From positions 310,001 to 374,000 of the forward strand of contig NZ_CP039637.1 in NCBI RefSeq assembly GCF_004923295.1: a DNA stretch of 64,000 nucleotides, read 5' to 3'. Shown here in pieces: positions 24,697 through 37,800 of the stretch (positions are counted from its first letter, which is position 1; each line of letters begins with the position of its first letter). Source of the stretch: Azospirillum sp. TSH100 (GTDB lineage Bacteria > Pseudomonadota > Alphaproteobacteria > Azospirillales > Azospirillaceae). The translations under genes were made by a program, and so were the position numbers. Below the pieces are notes generated by a model that worked only from the letters and a program-made list of their open reading frames with translations, had not been told where the DNA came from and made no database searches.

Positions 24697-25776
24697 ATGG
24701 CAGCCGATGAACAATCCCGGCCTACGCCGGCCCAACCCATGCTGCAAGGCACGCCGAACCTGCCCGACTGGCTGGAAACGGCCGGCTGCGCGATCGCATT
24801 TTCCACTTACGAGACGCACAGGCTGTTCTTCCTCGGGCTGGGCGAGGATGGGCGTCTGAAGGCCCATGAGCGGATGGTGCAGCGTTGCCAGGGCCTGTGT
24901 GCCGACGGATCCGCGCTGTGGGTCGGCGGACAGTCCCACCTTTGGCGCTTCGCCGACACGCTGCCGCCGTCCGGCCGCACGCCATCGGGCGCGGACCGGC
25001 TTTATGTGCCGCGGCTGGGCTACATGACCGGCGATGTCGACATCCACGACATCGCGGTCGGGCAGGATGGCGTGCCGGTCTTCGTCAACACGCGCTTCAG
25101 CTGCCTTGCCGTTCCCGACGCCGACCGGGGATTCCGTCCGGTCTGGAAGCCCGCGTTCATTTCCGCCCTGCGCAACGAGGACCGCTGCCATCTGAACGGG
25201 CTGGCGCTCGGCAAGGATGGCCGGCCGATCTTCGCGACCGCATTGGGCCGCTGTGACGTCATCGAAGGCTGGCGGGAGCGCCGGATCGACGGCGGCGTGC
25301 TGATCGACGTTCCATCGGGCGAGGTCGCCTGCGCCGGGCTGTCGATGCCCCATTCCCCGCGCTGGCACCGCGGCCGGCTGTGGCTGCTCAATTCCGGCAG
25401 CGGCGAGCTTGGAACGGTGGACGCGAGCGGCCGATTCGAGCCGGCCTGCTTCTGCCCCGGCTTCGCGCGCGGACTGGCCTTCCATGGCAAATGGGCGGTC
25501 GTCGGGCTGTCGCGACCGCGGGGCGACCACGGAACGCTGAGCGCGCTGCCGCTTGAGGCGGCACTGGAACGGGCGGGGGTGTCCGCGCAATGCGGACTGG
25601 CCGTGGTGGACATCGACAGCGGAACCGTGGCGCACATGCTGTGGCTCCACCACACCGTGAATGAGCTGTACGACGTCGCCATCCTTCCCGGCGTGCGCCG
25701 TGCGGAGGCGGTGGGGCTGCTCGACGCGCGGGCGCTGGCCGAAGCGGTGGCCATTCCAACAGAGATTCCGAATTGA
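24697..25776 (+). CDS. TIGR03032-like beta-propeller-type protein
   Basis: The 359-residue protein has no signal peptide. Its sequence shows the TIGR03032 family pattern: an opening AIAFSTYETHRLFFLGLGEDGRL, then LCADGSALWVGGQSHLWRF, DIHDIAVGQDGVPVFVNTRF, CHLNGLALGKDGRPIF, SMPHSPRWHRGRLWLLNSG and a closing LHHTVNELYDVAILPGVRR. These repeated strand pairs suggest a beta-propeller. The biochemical function is unknown; members are often near TPR and repeat proteins. An AGGGAGAG element lies about 10 bp upstream of the ATG. The gene is 68 bp upstream of the giant repeat gene in the same direction and probably co-transcribed with it. Confidence 0.82.
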   Translation: MAADEQSRPTPAQPMLQGTPNLPDWLETAGCAIAFSTYETHRLFFLGLGEDGRLKAHERMVQRCQGLCADGSALWVGGQSHLWRFADTLPPSGRTPSGADRLYVPRLGYMTGDVDIHDIAVGQDGVPVFVNTRFSCLAVPDADRGFRPVWKPAFISALRNEDRCHLNGLALGKDGRPIFATALGRCDVIEGWRERRIDGGVLIDVPSGEVACAGLSMPHSPRWHRGRLWLLNSGSGELGTVDASGRFEPACFCPGFARGLAFHGKWAVVGLSRPRGDHGTLSALPLEAALERAGVSAQCGLAVVDIDSGTVAHMLWLHHTVNELYDVAILPGVRRAEAVGLLDARALAEAVAIPTEIPN

Positions 25777-25844
25777 CCGGACGCCTGATGGCGGCCGGTA
25801 AGCGAGTGCGGTGTCGACAGGTATATCCGAGGGACTGAAAGATC

Positions 25845-28800
25845 GTGACCACTCCAACCTTTACTCTTGTCGGCACCAATTCTTTCGGCCTCAGCGGCGT
25901 CGGCACTTATTCCGCCCCCACGCTCAAGGATCTCGACGGCGACGGCGACCTGGATCTTCTGGTCGGCAACGGTCTTGGCGATACGGTGTATTTCGCCAAT
26001 GTCGGAACGTCGCTGGCGCCGACATATTCCCTTCAGGGTACGAACCTGTTCGGACTTTCCGGGTTCAATACCTATGCAAGGCCAAGCCTCGTCGATATCG
26101 ACGGCGATGGCGACCTCGATCTGTTCATCGGCAGCAAGAGCGGCGGTACGGAGTTCTACCGCAACAACGGAACGTCGTCGTCTCCAACCTTCTCGCTGGA
26201 GGGGACCAACCTCTTCGGCATCGTCACCGGCAGCTACATGGTACCGACCTTCGCCGACCTGGACGGTGACGGCGACGCCGATCTGCTGATGGGGGACCGG
26301 TCCAACGGCATCCTTTTCTACCGCAACAACGGAACGTCGTCCTCGCCGACCTTTTCGCTGGAGGGAACCAACCTCTTCGGCATGACGGCGGGTGTCAGTT
26401 TCAATTCGCCGGTCCTCGTCGACCTCGATGGAGACGGCGATCTCGACCTCGTGAACAAGGATGTCGTTTCCCTCAACATCGGGACGACATCGTCCCCCAC
26501 CTTCACGCTTGTCGGCACGGCGGTTTACGGCCTCGTCACGGGAACCTATCCGAGTCCGGCCCTGGCCGACCTCGACGGCGACGGCGACCTCGACGCGATC
26601 TACGGCGCCGGCAACGGCACCCTGCTGTATCTCAGGAACGTCACGCCGGTCGTCAGGACACTGGCCGATTCCGGCAACACGCTGACGCTGTCGCAGATCA
26701 ACACGCTGACGGGCGGCGCCGGGACCGACGTCATCACGCTGGGCGACATTGGCGCGACCTTCGGCGTCAGCGGCGTCGAGACCTTGACGGGCGGCACCGG
26801 CAGCGATGCCATCACCCTCGGCACCGCCGGCAACACGATGCTGGTTTCGCGGCTGGAAACCGTGATCGGCGGCAGCGGCACCGACGTCATCCTGCTCGGC
26901 ACGACGGCCACCCTTATCCTGGTCTCCGCGATCGAGACGCTGACCGGTGGGGTCGGCACCGATGTCGTGGTCCTTGGCAACGCCGGGAATTCGCTGCTCG
27001 TCGGCGCGATCGAGACGCTGATCGGCGGCACCGGCTCCGACGTCGCGACGCTCGCCTCCGAAGGCAGCACGATCGTGGTTTCGCGCCTCGAAACTCTGAC
27101 GGGTGGTGCCGGCACCGACATCGTGACGCTCGCCTCCGGCGGCAACACCACGTCGGTGTCGGGGATCGAAACGCTGACCGGCGGCGCCAACGCCGACTTT
27201 GCCGTCCTCGGCACCAGCGGTAGCACGATCCTGCTCTCGCGCATGGAAACGGTGACGGGAGACAGCGGCACCGACGTCGTCATCCTGGGGAGCGGCGGCA
27301 CGACGGTGCGGATGCAGGGCATCGAGACGCTGACCGGCGGGGCCGGCGTCGATTCCGTGACGCTTGGCACCGTGGGCAACACGATGCTGATCAGCGCTCT
27401 GGAAAGCCTCATCGGCTCGTCCGGCACCGATGTCTTGACCCTTGGATCGGCCGGCAGCACGGTTTTGATCTCCGCGCTTGAAACGATCGTCGGCGGCGCA
27501 GGCACCGATGTCATCACGGTGAGTGCCAGTGGCGTCACTCTTGCGGCTTCCCAACTCGAAACGCTGATCGGCAATTCGGGGCGCGAGGTCATCGCGTTGG
27601 ATGGATCGGGCAATACCATCCTGCTGTCGAGGATCGAAACGCTGATGGGAGGGACCGGCACCGATGTCGTGACGCTCGGTTCCGCCGGAAACACGGCCGC
27701 GATCTCCGGCGTCGAAACCCTGACGGGCGCCGCCGGTCTCGACGTCGTGACGCTTGGCACCGCCGGGACCACGTTGCTGCTCTCGTCCATCGAAACGGTG
27801 ATCGGTGGATCCGGCACCGACGTCGTGACGCTCGGCACGGCCGGAAACACCCTGCTGATCCTCGGTCTCGAAACGCTGACGGGTGGTGCCGGAACCGATG
27901 TCGTGACGCTCGGCACCGGCGGCAACATGGTGCTGGCCTCCGACATCGAGACGTTGACCGGCGGGTCTGGCTTGGATCGCGTCATGCTCGGCACCGCCGG
28001 CAGCACGATTCAGGTTTGGCGCATCGAAACGCTGACCGGCGGGATCGGCACCGATGTCGTGACGTTTGCCTCCGCCGGCAGCACGATACTTTTTTCCGGC
28101 ATCGAGACCTTGACCGGTGGGACCGGCATAGACGTCGTCATCCTCGGCACCGCCGGCAACACGATACAGATCTCCCGCCTGGAGACGGTGACGGGAGGCA
28201 GCGGCACCGATGTCGTGACCTTGGGCACCAGCGGCGCATCGGTGATGGTACAAGGCCTTGAGACCTTGTTCGGTGAGACCGGCACCGACGTCATCACACT
28301 GGGCGATGCCGGCAACACGATGCTGGTCTCGGTCGTCGAGACCTTGACCGGCGGGACCGGCACCGATGTCATCACGCTTGGCGCGGCCGGCAACACCCTG
28401 GCGGCAACCGGCATCGAGACACTTGTCGGCGGTGCCGGGATCGATGTCATCACCTTCGGCACTTCCGGCAACACCCTGTTGACCTCGGCCATCGAAACGC
28501 TGACCGGCGGGGCTGGCGCCGACATCATCACGCTTGGCACCACCGGCAGCACAATGCTGGTGATCGATATCGAGACGGTGACGGGAGACAGCGGGATTGA
28601 CGCCGTCACCCTGGGTACGGCTGGAGCAACCTTGACTGCACAAGGTCTTGAGACCTTGATCGGTGCGGTCGGCACCGACGTCATTACGCTTGGCACCAGC
28701 GGTAGCACGATGCTGATCTCGCTGGTCGAGACGTTGACGGGTGGGGCCGGCACCGACGCCGTCACCCTCGGCACCGGCGGCAACACCGTGATGGTCTCGG

Positions 28801-31800
28801 CTTTCGAAACGCTGACGGGCGGCGCTGGTGTTGACGTCGCCACGCTGAGCACCTCCGGCAGCACGATACTGGTTTCGGGTCTGGAAACCGTGGTCGGCGG
28901 CAGCGGCACCGACGTCATCCTGCTCGGCACTTCGGGCAACTCTCTTACGATCTCGGCGATCGAGACGCTGACAGGTGGTACCGGCACCGACATCCTCACG
29001 TTGGGCACCGGCGGCAACACGCTGAACGTCATCGGCATCGAGAGCCTGAGCGGTGGTGGCGGCACCGATGTCGTGACGCTCGGGACTGCCGGCAGCACAA
29101 TGCTGGTCTCGGCCGTCGAGACATTGACGGGTGGCGCCGGCACCGATGTCGTGACGTTCGCCTCCGGTGGCGGCACTTTGCTGGTGTCCGACATCGAGAC
29201 AGTGACCGGCGGGGTTGGGAGCGACGTTCTGACATTCGCCGGCAACGGAAACACTCTGCTGGTGTCCGGAATCGAGACGCTCGTTGGTGGTTCCGGGACC
29301 GATGCCGTGATGTTCGGCACCGGCGGCAACACGCTGATGGCCTTGGCTATTGAAACTGTTACCGGCGGAACCGGAACCGACGTTATCGTCCTCGGCACTG
29401 CCGGGAACACTCTGCTGGTGGCAGGTGTCGAGACCTTGGCCGGTTGGGCTGGCACCGATGTGATTACGCTCGGCGCCGGTGGCAACACCGTGCTGACAAC
29501 CGGCATCGAGACACTCGTCGGCGGTGCCGGGATCGATGCCGTCGCCCTTGGCACTTCCGGCAACAGCATGGTGGTGTCGGGGGTCGAAACTCTGACCGGC
29601 GGCAGCGGCACCGACGTCATCACGCTTGGCACCGCCGGCAGCACAATGCTGGTGTCCGACATCGAGACCGTGATGGGAGGCAGTGGCACCGACGCCGTCA
29701 CCCTCGGCACCGGCGGCAACACCGTGATGTTCTCGGCTGTCGAAACGCTGACGGGTGGCGCTGGCGTTGACGTCGCCACGCTGAGCACCTCCGGCAGCAC
29801 GATACTGGTTTCGGGTCTGGAAACCGTGGTCGGCGGCAGTGGCACCGACGTCATCCTGCTCGGCACTGCGGGCAACTCTCTTACGATCTCGGCGATCGAG
29901 ACGCTGACAGGTGGTACCGGCACCGACATCCTCACGTTGGGCACCGGCGGCAACACGCTGAACGTCATCGGCATCGAGAGCCTGAGCGGTGGTGGCGGCA
30001 CCGATGTCGTGACGCTCGGGACTGCCGGCAGCACAATGCTGGTCTCGGCCGTCGAGACATTGACGGGTGGCGCCGGCACCGATGTCGTGACGTTCGCCTC
30101 CGGTGGCGGCACTTTGCTGGTGTCCGACATCGAGACAGTGACCGGCGGGGTTGGGAGCGACGTTCTGACATTCGCCGGCAACGGAAACACTCTGCTGGTG
30201 TCCGGAATCGAGACGCTCGTTGGTGGTTCCGGGACCGATGCCGTGATGTTCGGCACCGGCGGCAACACGCTGATGGCCTTGGCTATTGAAACTGTTACCG
30301 GCGGAACCGGAACCGACGTTATCGTCCTCGGCACTGCCGGGAACACTCTGCTGGTGGCAGGTGTCGAGACCTTGGCCGGTTGGGCTGGCACCGATGTGAT
30401 TACGCTCGGCGCCGGTGGCAACACCGTGCTGACAACCGGCATCGAGACACTCGTCGGCGGTGCCGGGATCGATGCCGTCGCCCTTGGCACTTCCGGCAAC
30501 AGCATGGTGGTGTCGGGGGTCGAAACTCTGACCGGCGGCAGCGGCACCGACGTCATCACGCTTGGCACCGCCGGCAGCACAATGCTGGTGTCCGACATCG
30601 AGACCGTGATGGGAGGCAGTGGCACCGACGCCGTCACCCTCGGCACCGGCGGCAACACCGTGATGTTCTCGGCTGTCGAAACGCTGACGGGTGGCGCTGG
30701 CGTTGACGTCGCCACGCTGAGCACCTCCGGCAGCACGATACTGGTTTCGGGTCTGGAAACCGTGGTCGGCGGCAGTGGCACCGACGTCATCCTGCTCGGC
30801 ACTGCGGGCAACTCTCTTACGATCTCGGCGATCGAGACGCTGACAGGTGGTACCGGCACCGACATCCTCACGTTGGGCACCGGCGGCAACACGCTGAACG
30901 TCATCGGCATCGAGAGCCTGAGCGGTGGTGGCGGGATCGACATCGTGGCGCTGGGCACCGGCGGCAACACGATGCTGGTCTCGGCCGTCGAAACGCTGAC
31001 CGGCGGGAGCGGCACCGATATCATCACCCTCGGTACAGCCGGCAACACAATGCTGATCTTGGCCGTCGAGACACTGACGGGTGGTACCGGCACCGACGTC
31101 GTGACGCTCGCCTCCGGTGGCAGCACTTTGCTGGTGTCCGACATCGAGACAGTGACCGGCGGGGTCGGGAGCGATGTCATCACACTTGGCACGGCCGGCA
31201 GCACAATGCTGGTTTCAGTCGTCGAAACGCTGGTTGGTGCTTCCGGCACCGACGTGATCACGCTTGGCACCGGCGGCAACACCGTGCTGACAGTCGGTAT
31301 CGACACGCTGGTTGGCAGCACCGGGATCGATGCCGTCACCCTTGGTACTTCCGGCAACACCATGGTGGTGTCGGCCGTCGACACGCTGACGGGCGGGACC
31401 GGCACCGATGTCGTCGCGCTCGGTGCCACCGGCAGCACAATGCTGGTGACCAGCATTGAGACGCTTATCGGCGGTACGGGTACCGATGTCGTGACGCTCG
31501 GCACCAGCGGCGCCACCTTGCTGGCAACCGGCATCGAGACGCTCGTCGGTGGCTCCGGCACCGATGTCGTCATCATCGGCACCACCGGGGCGACCTTTCA
31601 CGCCGTCAATATCGAAACCGTCATTGCGACCGGGCAGACTCTTCATCTGAGCGGGCTGGAAACCCTGGTCAATATTCTGAGTGCCGACGTTCTCATTTTG
31701 AACGACGGCGGCACCACCGTGTCGGTCTCCACCCAATACAAGACCATTCTCGGATCGTCGGGGTCCGATGTGGTCACGCTTGGAAGCAGCGGCAGCACGG

Positions 31801-34800
31801 TGCTCGTCGAACGTCTTGAAACCCTGACCGGGTCGAACGCCAGCGATGCCGTGATCCTCGGCACGTCCGGCATGACGTTGTTGGCAACCCTTCTCGAGAC
31901 GATCATCGGCGGGGTCGGCACCGATGTCATCATGCTGGGCGGCACCGGGAGTACCCTGCTCGTCGATCGGTTGGAGACGTTGAGCGGTGGCAGCGGCAGC
32001 GATGCCGTCACGCTGGGGAGCGGCGGCATGACCCTGCTCGTCAATGCCATCGAGACCTTGGTCGGGTCTTCGGGCACCGATGCCGTGACACTCGGTGCGG
32101 CCGGCAGCACTCTGCTCGCCAACCTGCTGGAGACGATCGGCGGCGGCACAGGCTCCGACCTGCTCGTCCTCGGTTCGGCCGGCTCGACCGTCTCGGTGTC
32201 GGGCATCGACGTCCTGATCGGTGGCATCGGCACCGATGTCGTCACCCTTGGCACGGCCGGCGCCGCTGTACTGCTGCGCGGTATTGAGACACTGGTCGGC
32301 AACGGCGGCACCGACATCGTCACGCTTGGCGATACCGGCAGTACCACGCTGGTTGCGGCTCTCGAGACGATCATTGGCGGATCGGCCATCGATCTGATTG
32401 TACTCGGCACAACCGGCAGCACCCTGTTTGCAACCGCTCTTGAGACATTGGTCGGGTCTTCGGGCACCGATGCCGTGACACTTGGTTCGGCCGGCAACAC
32501 CTTGACCGTCTTGGGCTTTGAAACGATCGGCGGTGGCGGCGGCACCGATATCGTCACATTGGGCACGACCGGCAACACCCTGCTGCTCTCGATTGTGGAG
32601 ACGATCACCGGTGGTGCCGGCACCGATGTCGTGACACTCGGTGCGGCCGGCAGCACTTTGCTCGCCAACCTGCTGGAGACGATCACCGGCGGTATGGGCT
32701 CCGAGTTGCTCTTCCTCGGCTCGGCCGGCGGCACGGTCCTGGTGTCCGGTCTGGAACTGCTGATCGGCGGTGCCGGCACCGATATCGTCACGCTGGGTCC
32801 GGCAGGCAGCACGCTCGTCGTCCGTGGTCTGGAGAGTTTGACCGGCGGCTTGGGATCCGACGCCATCACCATTGGCGATACCGGCACCACAATGGCGGCT
32901 TCGGGCATCGAGACGCTGGTGGGCGGTTCAGGGACTGACTCCATCGTGTTGGGCACGGCAGGCGGCACCCTGCTGGTCCAGGGACTGGAAACCCTTACCG
33001 GCGGTAGCGGCACCGATGTGGTTGCCATCGGTTCGGCCGGCGGCACTTTGCTCGCCGACCTGTTGGAGACGATCGCCGGTGGCGTGGGCTCCGATCTGAT
33101 CCTCCTTGGCTCAGCCGGTTCGACGGTCACGGTCTCGGGCATGGATATCCTGATCGGCGGTGCCGGAACCGACGTGGTCACCTTCGGTTCCGTTGGCAAC
33201 ACCGTCCTGCTGCGCGGCATCGAGACGCTGACCGGCAACAGCGGCATCGATGTTCTGACGCTGGGCGACACCGGCAACACGGCGATGGTGTCGCTGTTCG
33301 AGACGATCGTCGGCGGCACCGGCATCGACGCCATCCTGCTCGGCAACGCCGGGAACACGCTCGCGACGTCGGGCCTGGAGACGCTGGTCGGCGGCTCCGG
33401 TCTGGATGTGGTGACGCTGCTGGGGTCCGGTGGCGGCACGCTGCTGGCGAGCGGCATCGAGACGCTGATCGGCGGTTCCGGCCTGGACGTGGTGACGCTG
33501 GGGACCGGCGGGACGACGGTGCGGATCATCGGGATCGAATCCGTCACCGGCAACAGCGGGCGTGACGTCGTCCACCTGTCGGAGGGTGGCGGCACCTTCG
33601 TCGTCAACCTGCTGGAGACGCTGGTCGGCAGTTCCGGCTCCGACGTGGCGGTGGTCGGCGAGCTTGGCGGCGGCTCGACCCTGCTGATCGCCGGGTTGGA
33701 GATCCTGGTCGGCAGTTCCGGCTCGGATGTGGTGACGCTCAGCGACGACGGCAACACCACGCTGCTGCGCATGCTGGAGACGCTGACCGGAGGGACCGGT
33801 CTGGATGCCATCACCATCGGCAACCGCGGCTCGACCATGGTGGCGTCGAAGCTGGAGACGCTGGTCGGCGGCTTCGCGCTCGACATCATCACACTGGGCA
33901 CCGGGGGCAACACGCTGCTGGTGTCGCAGCTGGAGACGCTGACCGGCGGGGCGGGGCTGGACATCGTGACGCTCGCCACCGCCGGCTTCGACAATGCTGC
34001 GGACATGAACCGGCTGTCGGGCACCAGCGGCAACACGCTGCTGGTCTCCGGGCTGGAGACGCTGATCGGGTCGAGCGGGACGGACGTGGTCTATCTCGGC
34101 TCTGCCGGCACCACGCTGCTGGTGTCCGGGCTGGAGATCCTGGTCGGCGGGGCCGGCAACGACGCGGTGACGCTGGGCGACGGCGGCAACACCGTCCTGC
34201 TGCGCGGCATCGAGACGCTGACCGGCAACAGCGGCATCGATGTTCTGACGCTGGGCGACACCGGCAACACGGCGATGGTGTCGCTGTTCGAGACGATCGT
34301 CGGCGGCACCGGCGTCGACGCCATCCTGCTCGGCAACGCCGGGAACACGCTCGCGACGTCGGGCCTGGAGACGCTGGTCGGCGGCTCCGGTCTGGACGTG
34401 GTGACGCTGCTGGGGTCCGGTGGCGGCACGCTGCTGGCGAGCGGCATCGAGACGCTGATCGGCGGTTCCGGCCTGGACGTGGTGACGCTGGGGACCGGCG
34501 GGACGACGGTGCGGATCATCGGGATCGAATCCGTCACCGGCAACAGCGGGCGTGACGTCGTCCACCTGTCGGAGGGTGGCGGCACCTTCGTCGTCAACCT
34601 GCTGGAGACGCTGGTCGGCAGTTCCGGCTCCGACGTGGCGGTGGTCGGCGAGCTTGGCGGCGGCTCGACCCTGTTGATCGCCGGGTTGGAGATCCTGGTC
34701 GGCAGTTCCGGCTCGGACGTGGTGACGCTCAGCGACGACGGCAACACCACGCTGCTGCGCATGCTGGAGACGCTGACCGGAGGGGCCGGTCTGGATGCCA

Positions 34801-37800
34801 TCACCATCGGCAACCGCGGCTCGACCATGGTGGCGTCGAAGCTGGAGACGCTGGTCGGCGGCTTCGCGCTCGACATCATCACGCTGGGCACCGGGGGCAA
34901 CACGCTGCTGGTGTCGCAGCTGGAGACGCTGACCGGCGGGGCGGGGCTGGACATCGTGACGCTCGCCACCGCCGGCTTCGACAATGCTGCGGACATGAAC
35001 CGGCTGTCGGGCACCAGCGGCAACACGCTGCTGGTCTCCGGGCTGGAGACGCTGATCGGGTCGAGCGGGACGGACGTGGTCTATCTCGGCTCTGCCGGCA
35101 CCACGCTGCTGGTGTCCGGGCTGGAGATCCTGGTCGGCGGGGCCGGCAACGACGCGGTGACGCTGGGCGACGGCGGCAACACCGTCCTGCTGCGCGGCAT
35201 CGAGACGCTGACCGGCAACAGCGGCATCGATGTTCTGACGCTGGGCGACACCGGCAACACGGCGATGGTGTCGCTGTTCGAGACGATCGTCGGCGGCACC
35301 GGCGTCGACGCCATCCTGCTCGGCAACGCCGGGAACACGCTCGCGACGTCGGGCCTGGAGACGCTGGTCGGCGGCTCCGGTCTGGACGTGGTGACGCTGC
35401 TGGGGTCCGGTGGCGGCACGCTGCTGGCGACCGGCATCGAGACGCTGATCGGCGGTTCCGGCCTGGACGTGGTGACGCTGGGGACCGGCGGCACGACGGT
35501 GCGGATCATCGGCATCGAAACCATCATTGGCGGTACTGCAAGCGATGTCATCACCGTGGGGTCTGGAGGCATCACGGTACAGGCCAATGCCCTTGAAACC
35601 ATTGCCGGCGGCGAAGGCTTCGATCTGGTCTTCCTGGGTAGCGCCGGCAGCACGCTGCTGGCCTCGGCTCTCGATATTCTGGTCGGCGGCGCCGGTCGGG
35701 ATGTCGTCGCGCTGGGGTCGGACGGCAACACGCTGCTGCTGCGCAGCATCGAAACACTGACCGGCGGAGCGGGCAGCGATACCGTCACCATCGGCGATAC
35801 AGGCACCACCATGCTGGTGAGCGCGATGGAGACGCTGACCGGCGGGGCCGGTCTGGATGTCATCACATTGGGCTCGGGCGGGAGCACGCTGGTTGCGTCG
35901 CTTCTCGAAACGCTGACCGGCGGAGCGGGCAGTGACGTGATCACGGTCGGTACCCTGGGTGCAACCCTGGTGGCGAACGCGCTTGAAACCCTGCTGGGCG
36001 GCACTGCATCCGAGCTCGTATTCCTTGGTTCTGGCGGCTCGACGATCACGGTGGCGGGCATCGATACGCTGATCGGCGGCACCGGCACGGATGTCGTGAC
36101 GTTGGGTTCGTCGGGTAACACGGTGCTGTTGCGCGGCATTGAAACGCTGACCGGCAACAGCGGTGTCGATGTTCTGACGCTGGGCAATACGGGCAACACG
36201 GCGACGGTATCGCTGTTCGAGACGTTGATCGGTGGGCTGGGCAGCGATCTGGTCACCCTCGGTTCGGTGGGCAACACGCTGGTGGTGTCGGGCATCGAGA
36301 CGCTGATCGGCGGCACGGGCACCGACATCGTGACCATCGGCACCGCCGGCGGCACGCTGCTGGCTCTCGGCATCGAGACGCTGATCGGCGGCACGGGCCT
36401 TGAGGTGATCTTCACCGGTTCGGCGGGTGCGACCCTGACCGTCTCGGGCGCGGACTTCGTGGTCGGCAACACCGGCACCGACGTCCTGACCCTGGGGGCG
36501 ACCGGCAACACCACCACGATCCGCGGCATCGAGACGCTGATCGGCGGTGCGGGCACCGACGTCGTGTTCCTGGGCGACACCGGCAACACGATGACGCTCG
36601 GCACCGACATCGAGGTCCTGGTCGGGGGCGCCGCGACCGATGTGCTGAGCATCGGCGTGGCGGGCGCCACCCTGCTGACCCGCGGTGTCGAGACCCTGAT
36701 CGGCGCGGCCGGTACCGACGTGGTCACGCTGGGCGACACGGCGAACACGATCACCGTGTCGGGCATCGACACCCTGACCGGCGGTGCGAGCACCGACATC
36801 GTCTTCACCGGCTCGGCCGGCGTGACGATGACGGCTTCGGGCGTCGAGTTCCTGGTCGGCGGCACCGGCACCGACGTCGTCACCCTGGGCTCCTCGGGCA
36901 ACACCGTCATCACCCGCGGCATCGAGACGCTGTCGGGCGGTGCGGGCGGCGACGTGGTGATCCTGGGGGACACCGGGGACACGATGACGCTGGGCACCGG
37001 CGTCGAGATCCTGGTCGGCGGCACCGGCATCGACGTGCTGACCATCAGCGCGTCGGGCGCCACCCTGCTGACCCGCGCGGTCGAGACGCTGGTCGGCGCG
37101 GCCGGCACCGACGTGGTCACGCTGGGCGACACGCCGAACACGATCACCGTGTCGGGCATCGACACCCTGACCGGCGGTGCCGGCACCGACATCGTCTTCA
37201 CCGGCTCTGCCGGCGTGACGATGCTGGCGTCTGGCGTCGAGTTCCTGGTCGGCGGCACCGGTTCGGACGTCGTGACCCTGGGTGCGTCGGGCAACACCGT
37301 CATCACCCGCGGCATCGACACCATGATCGGTGGTGCGGGCAGCGATCTGGTCCTGCTGGGTGACACCGGCGTGACCATGCGTGCGGAGAGCGGCATCGAG
37401 ATCATCGTCGGCGGCGCGGCCACGGATGTGGTCAGCCTCGGCGACGGCGGCTCGACGGTCCTGCTGCGCGGCATCGAGACGCTGGTCGGCGGCACGGGCA
37501 ACGATGTGATCACCACCGGCAACACCGGCCTGACCATGTCGGTCTCGGGCGTCGAGACGCTGATCGGCGGCCTGGGCACCGATGCGATCACGGTGACCGG
37601 CGGGTCGATCCGCTTCCAGGGTGGTACTGGCGACAGCATCAGCCTGGCGTCGGGCAATGGGGGTTCCGGTGGCGGCACCGATACGGTGGTGTACTCGTCC
37701 TTCAGCGACATCGCTGCACTGGGCGCGAACACCGGCTTCATCTCGGTGTCGAACTTCCAGTCGGGCACCGACAAGGTGCAGCTGACGGATGCCGCCCGGA

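Larger units (their letters stand above)
26660..37615 (+). repeat. Array of about 140 units of 78 bp encoding 26-residue repeats
   Basis: The coding sequence is periodic at 78 bp (26 codons). Units vary by substitutions; a few are longer, for example those around 33640 (GELGGGSTLLIAG), 33970 (TAGFDNAADMNRLSGTSG) and 34960. The array is not CRISPR-like: units are contiguous, coding and lack spacers. Units from about 33.2 kb onward have higher GC at third positions and fewer differences from each other than those before 28.7 kb. Confidence 0.9.

Noticed and set aside
25020..28643. A long antisense open frame (about 1,200 residues) opposite the TIGR03032 gene and the giant gene
   Set aside because: It is repetitive because the sense strand repeats every 78 bp, a multiple of three, which keeps all frames open. 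It has no plausible start or domain.
26660..37615. Regular repeats as a CRISPR array
   Set aside because: Units are contiguous, coding and diverged, without unique spacers, and no cas genes are present.
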